64,000 nt of DNA from Lasiosphaeria ovina (lineage: Eukaryota; Ascomycota; Sordariomycetes; Sordariales; Lasiosphaeriaceae), in assembly GCA_033439765.1 (NCBI GenBank), contig JAULSN010000009.1, positions 2,356,001 through 2,420,000 of the forward strand, in the 5' to 3' direction. The notes beneath the pieces were generated by a model. It did not search any database. It was not told the origin of the DNA and worked only from the letters and a program-made list of their open reading frames with translations. The position numbers and the translations under genes were made by a program. This document shows, piece after piece, positions 11,685 through 20,340 of this stretch. Numbering within the stretch: position 1 is the first letter of the stretch; each line of letters opens with the position of its first letter.

Positions 11685-12776
11685 TCACTCCTCCCACCAC
11701 AGATAGCAACCAAGACCAGGGCCTTTCATAGACCCAGTGATCTTGTACGGCGGCAGCAGGCTACTTGCCGGTTCTTCGGCAGCGTCGACGGGCCCTGTCG
11801 GCGTCTGGTCGTGCCACTCTTCGGATATTACCTGGAAGCGGACCATTTCGTTGTTGTCGTAGTACATTTGCTGGTCCTCCTCCTTCCACACCCAGAGGCC
11901 ATCGGATGGCTCGCTATAACATAAACATATAGTGTCAGTCAGTCGCTGGAACTTGGCTTCCACGAGGGCCGAGGGGTCGGCAGCCAAGAGAGGGGGGGGG
12001 GCCGGGTTGGCGGTCTGGTCTCTCTTACAATTCTGTTCCATCAGGAAGCTCGCTGCAGGGCACAAATATATCGTGGAAAAAGTCTGTGGCAACTGCAGGG
12101 GACGATGACTGTCAGTGCCTGTATGGAAATCGGGTAGCGACAAGCTGGGGAGGGCCGCATCTAGGGGGAGCAACTGACGGTGGATGCCCTCTCGCGACTG
12201 GCTGGCAATACGTGCCACCATAACCTCGCTGTTAAATGGCCTGAAGACCACCATGCGGAATTCCACTGCGTGTTTGCCGGGGGTTAGCAATAGCCCCGCA
12301 TTGAAGAGACGAGTAGGAGGGTTCTTGGAGAATGCGTGCTCCTCTCACCATTCACGTTGACCAGGCCGGTGCCATGGCCGATCAGGCCCTCCGATGTCCA
12401 CAGGATATCCCATAGACATATGAAGAGGCCCAGCTTCTGCACTACCTGTCGCGTTGTTAGCCAGGACACTGTGGCGGCGGGGCAAAGTTGGAACATTGAC
12501 AGCCTACCTTGTTGGCATATTTGGCATTGATATTGTCCTCAATCGCGGTGACAGTGCTCTTCCGAAAGTCGTCAGGTGCGATCTGTACCAAGTCGGCGAT
12601 CTTCGTCTGTCCAATCGCATCCGGCGATCAGTATAGAAACATATCAACCAGGTGCGCTAGTCACATAAAATACCCGGTTTTTTTTTTTATAAAAAAAAAA
12701 AAAAAAAAAACTCCTTCCGCCCCTTCCCACCCCCTGAAAATGAAAGCGACACGGAGGTACTCACGAGAACAAACAT
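11685..12776 (-). CDS. rpc25: RNA polymerase III subunit Rpc25 (RPC8)
   Basis: Rpb7-like stalk subunit of RNA polymerase III, needed for initiation at tRNA and 5S genes. Six exons in transcript order: 12776-12765, 12606-12508, 12445-12349, 12265-12179, 12092-12029, 11913-11685; 588 nt, 195 residues. The first coding exon is only 12 nt (MFVL). Splicing restores MFVLTKIADLVQIAP, the VVQKLGLFICLWDI strand, VNVEFRMVVFRPF, and then LATDFFHDIFVPCSELPDGT and WVWKEEDQQMYYDNNEMVRF from the S1/OB-fold half. The protein ends KITGSMKGPGLGCYLWWEE, a family signature. Exon 4 uses a GTCAGT donor. Intron 1 (158 nt) contains a long T-then-A homopolymer tract. Each splice junction is supported by frame and family similarity. 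Confidence 0.95.
12678..12710. repeat. T11-AT-A20 homopolymer inverted repeat in rpc25 intron 1
   Basis: Eleven T, then AT, then twenty A on the plus strand, able to fold as an A:T hairpin. It sits inside intron 1 of rpc25. Confidence 0.9.
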
Positions 12777-13663
12777 GGCGTGTAAAATCAAAATCTTTGA
12801 AGTTATCTTGGCAAATCGTCTCGCCTTGGTTACTCGACGGGGAGGGGCGTTTCGAAGATCTCTGGCGCAGAGGCGTGGAGGCTCACATGCGCTTGCCCGT
12901 ATGAGGTGGGCTGCCGTCTGAAGAAGTGAAGGGGCGAGGACGCTGCTGGTTTCACGAGGCTTGATCGAAACCTAAAGAGGAGATTAAATTTACGCCAGAG
13001 TCGTTTGGCGAATATAAATTCAACAGAAACCCTCAACTTGTCCTTAAGAAACTCTGAACTACATTTTCTAGGCCTTTATCTCGCTCTTGCCCCCACGGTC
13101 AGGCGTCTCGTTCACCTTGAGCTCGCCAACTTTTGACTGCCCCACAGGCCGCCACCCCACATTTCTGCCCCTTCCCCTGTTGCCGATCTCACACCGCCTT
13201 AGAGGGAGCTAAAACCTTAGGTCGTGTCTTTCCCGAAGCCGTAACATCAAAGCTTCCCTTCCCGCAACTGCTCGAAATAACCTCCAGCCTCCATAACCTT
13301 CCCGCAAAAGGAAACGTTTCAGCAAATTAATCCTTCCCTCGGATTTCATACTGTCCCTCCCCTCTTACCTTGTTCATCACAAATTTTTTCTCCTTTTCCA
13401 CGACGCGCAGAATCTGCGGATTTCCTCCTGCATAGTTCCTGCCCGGTAGCTTGACTTTTCAAATTCAAGTGAAGACACGTTCAACCCGGGTTTGACGCGT
13501 TGCTGCTCGCCCACGCGCGTCTGTTCTCATTTCCCCGAAAGTCATGCAAGCCGTTTCGTCTCTTTAACCCAGTCACCGGCCTGGAATACTTGCCGGCTTT
13601 TCTTGTTGATCGAGAACTTGAACACTGGTCACGACGCCCTTCTCTCGCAATAACTTGGGAACC
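12777..13663. other. Divergent promoter region rpc25/NUFIP gene
   Basis: About 890 bp between divergent start codons. The right half is rich in CT tracts on the plus strand (e.g. 13340-13400), typical of fungal promoters. No gene recognised. Confidence 0.5.
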
Positions 13664-15653
13664 ATGGCCTACAACTACGGTCCACCTCCCCCGCCTCCTT
13701 CAGGCTCGGCACCTCAGAACTCCCCTGCAAGCTACCCTCCATCATATGGCCAGCCGTATCCCCAACGTGGTGGCGGTCATGGAGGCCACAGTGGCCGAGG
13801 TCGTGGAGGTGGAGGACAAGACCGTGGGGGGTTCAGCCAGCCAGCTCCTCCTGCTTATAACTACGGTCAGCATCCAGCAGCTCCGTACGGCGCCCAGCCT
13901 CAACCGCCCTACGCCGGTTCGCACCCGCAGCAGCCGCAACAGCAGCCGGGAAATTATCAGCCGCCGCAGCACTGGCCACCAGAGCATTCCCAGCACCCAC
14001 AGCAGCATGGCCCGCAGCCTCCGTCCCATCCTCCGCTGCAGGCTCAAAACTACCATCCGAATTACGCACCGCAGATCTACCAGCAGCCGTACGGCGGGCA
14101 GCCTCCGTACCCGCAAGCACCCCAGCCTCCCTACGGCCAAATCTACGCTGCACCAGTGCCACAGCCTGGCCCTCCAGCTCAGGCATGGGGCGGCCACCCG
14201 CAGCCACCCCAGAGTCAGAACCCATATGGCGGTGGAGGACGGGGCGGTCGGGCCTACAATGAGCGAGGCGGTGGCAGTAGTCAACTGATGGGGCCCCCAA
14301 TTAGGATAGGGTTTGACGGAAACAGCGTCCCACAACCTCCCCCTGCTCCAGTGAGCGTTGCATACCCGCCTCAGCCTTATGGCGCACCTCATGGTCCTCC
14401 TGCACCGTATCCTCCCGCGCCGTATCAAGGATATCCGCCTCCGGCGCCATATGTGCCGGGATCGGCACCTTACGAGAGTCACCCCAATCACGGTGCTCGT
14501 CAGAACAACCGTGGTGGTTTTCACAATGCAAAGTCCCGTGGCCAGTTCGGCGGCGACAAGATGCGCAACCGCAATGCCCGTGGTGCAACCGCGCAAACTC
14601 CTCCTACTCACCATCAGAAGCCTGATGCAGCATCTGCGGGAAAGAAGAAGAAGCGTAAAACGAACACACTTGGACTGACACCGGGTGACGAGTCTGACGA
14701 GGATGATGAAAACGAGGAGGAGCGTCTTAAGGAGATGTATGGCGACGAAGCACCCAAGTACGCACTTTCCCTCGAAACATTGCTGTGTTACCTGTTCGTA
14801 TGCTAACTGCGATTCCAGTCCCACCCACCCAACGGACATCCAGAACTGGATCGCAGAGCGTCGCGCAAACTTCCCTACTAAAGCCAAGATCGAGTTGAAG
14901 AAGAAGAGCGCGGAACAATCCCAGGCCAGTGACGCCACCAAGGCAACGGACAACAGAGAGGCGCAGCTTGAAAAACAAAAACAGAAAGCGGAGAAGCTTA
15001 GAAAGCAGCTCGAGAAAGTTGAATCGAGTATCAAGAGAAAGAGAGAGCAACAAGATGAGGGAGATGAGATGCGGGATATTGACCTGACGTCGTCCCCCTC
15101 AAGTGATTCGAAGTCGGATGACGAGAAGCCTGAAGTCATGTCCACTCGTCAGGAGCCTGACAATTTACCTCCACCGCCAAAGAAGGCTGACCCTACGAAG
15201 CACTGCAAGTACTATTCAACAGGTGGAACATGCGGCAAGCGGGGCAAGTGCCGCTTTGTCCACGACCCCGCTGTTCGTGAAGCCGCCCTCAAGGAGCGGG
15301 AGATGAATGGCGGACGCATGACCCTTCAGCAGCGTCTAATCTTGAACGACAAGGCCCAGGAAGATCTCACAATTATGGAGACACTCAAATATCTGGGGGA
15401 CAAGGGTATTCTCAAGAAAGAACTCACAGCTAAAGCTTCACGAGTTACAGCAGCGAAAGCAGAGGATGGGCAGAATTCTGCTCCTCAATCTCAGCTTCCT
15501 CAGGCTGCCGTTGTCAAGAAGGAGTCCCCTATCAATGGTCTCCCGCCTATTCCGCCGCCAAGCGCAGTCTCCAACAATCCAGCTGTTAAGTACCCTGGAT
15601 GGAATCTTGGCGGCTACGGTAGTACGGGAGTTGTTCGACCAGGCGAAACTTAG
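13664..15653 (+). CDS. NUFIP1-domain protein with C-terminal CCCH zinc finger
   Basis: Two exons, 13664-14757 and 14819-15653, 1929 nt, 642 residues. The start is the ATG in a good context (ACCATGGCC), giving MAYNYGPPPPPP. Residues 1-300 are a low-complexity P/Q/G/Y-rich region with RGG-like patches (GRGRGGGGQDRGG). An acidic stretch (DESDEDDENEEE) follows. Across the 61-nt intron (GTACGC...CTAAC...CCAG) the frame restores the NUFIP1 core, NPTHPTDIQNWIAERRANFP (about 365-384), then a long charged coiled coil. A CCCH zinc finger with canonical C-x8-C-x5-C-x3-H spacing lies at about 493-512. NUFIP1 (yeast Rsa1 is the analogue) helps assemble box C/D snoRNPs with Hsp90/R2TP; this role is inferred from the family. 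Confidence 0.85.
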
Positions 15654-16705
15654 AATGTGCGCAATCGAACGCAAAAACCCGTAAAGTGTTGGTGCCCCGT
15701 CCCGGTTTCCACTTTCTATCAGAGGTGCGGCCCAAATTGAGAGCTTAAATAGGTTCCAAAGTTCGAGTCCCGAAGAGCTGTTCCAGATGCGGCGGTCTTG
15801 CTAACTAACTGCAGCGTTTTGGCAGTGGCCTGTTTTTGTTTTTCGTCCATATTCTACCACCGATTTCTCCATGGCCATGGTTCTCGACAGTGTCGGGAGC
15901 GGCCTGTTAACCTCCTCGTCCGGACAACAGCTCGCCATTGCGGGATCCTAGGTCGTTGCTGGCCACTTCTAATTATAGTTACCGCAACAAGATTCCGCTT
16001 CTCGCCTAGTGATGCTGGGCCAAGGGCATGGGCTTTTTTTTTTTTTGTTCATGGAGTGTCATGGCCTCGCGTTTCTTTTCGGAGGGTGGTGATAACCATT
16101 CACTTGATTGTTCTACTATCAATAAATAGGGCTAGGCTTAGCATCGGTTTTGCTAAAAGGACCCAGTGGAGAGGACAGATGGTTGGCAATGAGGATTGTA
16201 CTATAAGTGTATTGCGTGCGTAGCAAGGGGGTTATTCTGACTTGAGCTGACCATTGCTTGCTCGTGAGACTCCAATGCTTCATTTCCATTTGGCTCGGGA
16301 GTGCTATCATCCAGACATTTCAACACCAATTTTTGTCTGAACATTTGAACACCCGAAACCAGTGTTCGTCTGAATACACGAACATCCGACATCAATATTA
16401 ATCTGGTGCAGCCAGTGTACTTGCGGGTTTCAAGTTGAAGGCCTATGAATGACCGATTGGCAGAAGTTGGGCGCTCATATCTGTGTGTGTTTACCTGTGG
16501 TCAAGGGATCGCCTCGCCATGGGCGAAGCGGCAATTTCAATTTCGTATAGATGCATCACGGCTCCGAATATCAGTCCCGATGTATTATAATGAGGTAATA
16601 TTTCTTTCTATACCGCTAGAATGGCATGAACATGACGTCTCTTATCCCAGTATTGCTGGTTTGGACAGAGTATCTAGAACGAGGGAAGGATGAAATAGAA
16701 GCAAA
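15654..16705. other. Intergenic between convergent NUFIP gene and sil1
   Basis: 1.05 kb between stop codons. It holds a poly-T run near 16027-16040 and a degenerate ~33-bp repeat at 16315-16406 (separate entry). No gene recognised. Confidence 0.5.
16315..16406. repeat. Three degenerate ~33-bp tandem units
   Basis: Units 16315-16340 (26 nt, shortened), 16341-16373 and 16374-16406. Each begins with ACAT/ATAC, has GAACA-C-CCGA in the middle (units 2-3) and ends in TCTGA or TCTGG. Units 2 and 3 agree at about 20 of 33 positions by eye. Confidence 0.5.
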
Positions 16706-18013
16706 TCAGAGCTCCGTCTTTGCGGCCCGGCCCTTGCCGCTACCGTTGGCCTTTCTCTGTTCTTTCAGCTTGCTCCACAGCTCGCCGCTCCAATGGCTCT
16801 TGTCTGACCGGTACCGCTGGGCCAGCTGTTTAACGTGCCAGTCCCAGCAATCGCCCCCCTCGGCACTACCACTGCCCGCTGTTTCCGCGCACGCCTTGTC
16901 CGACGCGGCCGGGCCAAGCGGCCACTCGCCCAGCGCGGCACCCATGTCCCTGTCGAGAAAGTTGTCCAGCAACAGCAGCGCCACCTTGCGCTGCGCCGGC
17001 TCCCACTCTGCCGCCGCCTCTGAGGAACCGCCCGCCGCAAGAACCTCCAGCAGGTGGTCCATTCCCCCGCCCGCGAGAAACTCGCTGCGGATCACGTCGT
17101 TCTTGAGCAGCCCGCTGACGGCCGCCACGCGCGCTTTCGCCACCGCCGGATCGCTCCGCAGTTCCATTACTCGGAACTCCGTGCTGCCCAGCGCCGACGC
17201 CGCCCCCGCGCACCGCTCCTCTTTCAGCACCGCCCAGTGCTTCTCGATCTCGCCCAGCGCCTTGGGGTTGTTCTGCACCGCCGAGCTGATGGCCAGCGCG
17301 GCGAGGCGCGCGCGCCGGTTGCGCGTTGTCGTTGCTTCAGCAGAAGTATCTGTCTCCTTGTCCGCAGTGGCGGTGGCGGTGGCGAGGCAGAGCAGCCGCC
17401 GCACCGTGTCGTAGTCCTCGGCGATCTTGAGCCCGTAGTAGATGTCGTGCGAAATGTCCTCGAGCGCCTCCAGCGCAGAATCAACGTCGAGCCCCTTCTT
17501 GAGCACCGCCAGTGATTGGGAGAACACGCTGCTGCTGCTGTCCTCGGACGGGGCCTGTTTGGGGGGTTCCTTGATCTTGCCCACGGGGTCGTAGGCGGGG
17601 GCGTTGGCGGGGATTCTGGGCGCCTGCGCCTGCGCCTGTTGTTGTTGTTCTTGTTGATCTTCTTGGGACTCGGAATCAACGACCACGACGGCGCGCTGGT
17701 CGGCGGCGACCTCCTCGTCGGGCACGTTGGTCTTGGCCTCCTTCTCGCCCGTCCACACGTTCAGCCGCACGTGCAGCCCCGAGGGCAGGTCCTGGTCGGC
17801 GCGGACGAGCTGGAACTCGTCCGTCGGCTGGAAGACCTTGGGATAGCACTCGGCGGCGTTGTCCGTGTGGCAGATGAGCTCGGCGCTGCTGCCGGCGGAC
17901 GGTGACGGCGACGCCGCGGACCCGGCAGTGTTTGCCGAGGCAGTGCCCACGAGGATCACGCTCACCAGCGCTACCAGACTGAGCGGTAGTGTGCGCAGTT
18001 GGAGTCGGTCCAT
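16706..18013 (-). CDS. sil1: Nucleotide exchange factor SIL1 (ER lumen)
   Basis: Single-exon gene, 435 residues. Sil1/Sls1 proteins release ADP from the ER Hsp70 Kar2/BiP. A signal peptide is visible (RTLPLSLVALVSVILVGTASA, about residues 7-27). After a short linker comes ELICHTDNAAECYPKVFQPTDEFQLVRADQDLPSGLHVRLN, the recognisable N-terminal region of fungal Sil1, and a glutamine-rich spacer (about 118-130). The alpha-solenoid has ALEALEDISHDIYYGLKIAEDYD and LRSDPAVAKARVAAVSGLLKNDVIRSEF. The protein ends in KTEL, compatible with an ER retrieval signal of the KDEL class. In context it joins SPC2 and EMC3 as a third ER protein gene within 9 kb. GC-rich codon use is strong. The divergent neighbour is a complex I subunit gene. 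Confidence 0.92.
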   Translation of the reverse strand: MDRLQLRTLPLSLVALVSVILVGTASANTAGSAASPSPSAGSSAELICHTDNAAECYPKVFQPTDEFQLVRADQDLPSGLHVRLNVWTGEKEAKTNVPDEEVAADQRAVVVVDSESQEDQQEQQQQAQAQAPRIPANAPAYDPVGKIKEPPKQAPSEDSSSSVFSQSLAVLKKGLDVDSALEALEDISHDIYYGLKIAEDYDTVRRLLCLATATATADKETDTSAEATTTRNRRARLAALAISSAVQNNPKALGEIEKHWAVLKEERCAGAASALGSTEFRVMELRSDPAVAKARVAAVSGLLKNDVIRSEFLAGGGMDHLLEVLAAGGSSEAAAEWEPAQRKVALLLLDNFLDRDMGAALGEWPLGPAASDKACAETAGSGSAEGGDCWDWHVKQLAQRYRSDKSHWSGELWSKLKEQRKANGSGKGRAAKTEL

Positions 18014-18925
18014 CTTGGCCTTTTCTTTCCCCGAAGTCCCTTTGTAGTTTCGCTTTCCCCTCTACCTTTCGGGGAGGGAAGGAGATGGGTATAGGTTTTC
18101 CCCACGATGCCTCTCTGTTTTGCTATAAAGAGGATGTACAAACTCCGTGAGCTGTAATAAACAGCGTAGAAAATGTGATAATACAATAACGGGTATTCCC
18201 GGCGAGGCAGCGGAGATATGTGGTGGGGATTAATGAGAAAGCAGTGCTGCTCGGTATTGGGTGGGGAGAGACAAGTGAACAAGGAGCTGGTAATTGAAGC
18301 AGTTGATTCTTCGCTGGATATTGTAGGTAATTTAAACCAGGTAAGGCCTTTCGATTTGTAAATAATTGAAGTGACTCACAAAGGACCTCGGCGAAAAGGA
18401 CAGTTTGCTGGATTTTCTCAATTTGCCCCTTCAACACTGAGATCGTCTGAACATTGAAGGCTTGAAGCAACACATTGACGGGCCATTCGGTTGGCGACCT
18501 GGCCCCTGCGGAAGTCCTTTACTGGGCGGATGGCTATTGGCTAGTGGCTCTGGGAGCTGTTTTAGCTTTCCATTGCTGCTTCACTCAGCACGGCACGAAG
18601 ATCACGTGCATCTCGCGCTTGGCACACGTGCTGGACAGGCCCAATGCAGCTCCGGGAAGCACTGGACCGCATCACGAATCGCTTCGTTCATTGGCAGTTT
18701 CTCGCTCACCAACTCGCCTTCTCGCCAGTGGCTTTGTCTTTCGGAAAGCCAGCAAACCCCGTTGCTGGGCTGGGCCACTATTTTCCGGGGCAATTAATTG
18801 ATCCGAGAAGCGACGGAACCCGGCGGAGGAAGGAAAGGTATTATGTCCCGCAGTCGCAGTGGCCGTCGGTCCATCCCTCGACGCTCGCTCTAATGGTCAT
18901 CGCAACAGCAACACAGCACAGCACC
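18014..18925. other. Divergent promoter region sil1/complex I subunit
   Basis: 910 bp. A minus-strand frame at 18123-18473 (116 codons) begins with a plausible helical segment (VQTISVLKGQIEKIQQTVLFAEVL) but then loses coding character. It could be an upstream ORF of sil1, and I do not call it a gene. Confidence 0.4.
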
Positions 18926-19973
18926 ATGTTCGCGCTCAGGCAGCGGGCGGCAGCAGTCGCCGCCCGGCAAGCTTTGCAGCCCCGGCAATCTGGGACGAGA
19001 TCCTATGCCTCGGGAGGTAAAGACACCCACGATGGCAAAGCCGATCTCGAAGCCAAAGACAAGTCGCACGACGCACACGGCGAATCCAGCCACCACCACG
19101 ACAGCTCCTCCCACGGGAGCCACGACAGCCACGGCGACCACCATGATCACCATCACGCACCCTCGGTCCCCGAGTCAATCGGAGTGGGTAGCCCTAGCTA
19201 CCGCGAAACAGCGGGAGACGGCCAGTACGTTTGAGAGCGCGAGAAAAAGGCTGACAATCTGACATAGAGCGGCTTCTACATGGCCCTCGGCACGGTCGCT
19301 GCATCCATATTCTTCTACTCGGTCTCGCGAATGGGCGAGGACGGCAAGCCATCGGCCATCCACAAGGCCCTGGAGCAGTGGGCAGACCTGAAGGACAAGT
19401 GGGAAGTCAGGAACCAGCTTACCACGGCGGCTGTGGAGCAGGCAGGTCGCGACAAGAACATCTTCATCAACGCCCCGAGAAACACACACTATGAGCTCAG
19501 GCACCCCGAGTATGTTACCATTTCTCTTGCACCTCTTTCACGAGCACTTTGGGGGCTAGGCAACACGGTTAGAGCTTAATTCGCAAGTGGGAGCTGTAGA
19601 CGACGGCCCGCTTGGTTGCCCTGCATGCTAATTGGGACCTGCCACTGGGAGAGGGCCGCATGGAGGATGCCTTGGCGAGAGGGCGGTTTCCTTGTCTCCC
19701 AGAATCTTCACGAATGTTCCCAAAATGGGCGGGGCAGCTTCCCCGTGGTAGCTACCCCGTGGAAAGCCGACGCTCCCCGCCGGTTGCTCTGCTGGCACAG
19801 GTTTCGATTGGTGCACCCCATGCTGACCACGTGACAGGGCCTTTCAACACGGTTCGCCATTCAACGTGCCTGCTGGCCACTACGTGAATATGGACAAGGT
19901 AGTGGCACACTACAGGAAGCAGCATCTCGACGAAGAGGAACGCAAGGCCAAGAATCTGGCGGCGGCTGAGTAA
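18926..19973 (+). CDS. Complex I accessory subunit (17.8 kDa type)
   Basis: Accessory subunit of mitochondrial NADH:ubiquinone oxidoreductase, resembling the Neurospora 17.8-kDa subunit. Exons 18926-19224, 19270-19509 and 19838-19973 give 675 nt, 224 residues. The N terminus (MFALRQRAAAVAARQALQPRQ...RSYAS) is a typical matrix-targeting peptide. It is followed by an unusual His/Ser/Asp-rich stretch (about residues 45-80), then one membrane helix (GFYMALGTVAASIFFYSVSR). The C-terminal part is RNQLTTAAVEQAGRDKNIFINAPRNTHYELRHPE, joined across intron 2 to AFQHGSPFNVPAGHYVNMDKVVAHYRKQHLDEEERKAK. Intron 1 is only 45 nt and its acceptor is inferred from frame; intron 2 is unusually long (328 nt). 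Subunit identity is from memory of the family C terminus. Confidence 0.75.
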
Positions 19974-20340
19974 CGTCGCGCAGCGGCTTGCCCCGATGTC
20001 CATACTCGCCGCTGTGGCCCTTTACTCTTACTTTTACTGTATTTAGAGGTCCTCCCGAGGCAACCATCCAAACCGTTCATTCCTACCTTTGCCTGCTTTC
20101 CTCAGGCTGTTCCTTCAAGTTTGACTTTGCGCTCCATGCAGCCTGTGCTGCTCCTTCTCCTTGTCGCGCGCCTCCTTGCGTCGCCTCCCCCGAGTTTTGG
20201 GTGCTCGGCTCTGCGCTAACTACTCCAACGCAGCCTGCCGATGCACCACCCAGCACCGTCTCCCATCAAACTCTCATGGCCACGCTCGTTTTGCAGACTT
20301 CCGAACTGACATCATCAGTACGACAATATCAATTAAAAAC
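19974..20340. other. Intergenic, promoter of the SET-domain gene
   Basis: 367 bp, CT-rich. The frame of the SET gene stays open upstream to 20161, so a longer N terminus (60 more codons) is possible, though that stretch looks non-coding. Confidence 0.45.

Noticed and set aside
13742..15145. 467-codon frame antisense to the NUFIP gene
   Set aside because: A shadow of proline/glutamine-rich codons on the other strand; the sense frame carries recognised domains and a spliced structure.
18123..18473. 116-codon minus-strand frame upstream of sil1
   Set aside because: The beginning looks helical, but the rest loses coding character, no clean splice pattern improves it, and no domain is recognised.
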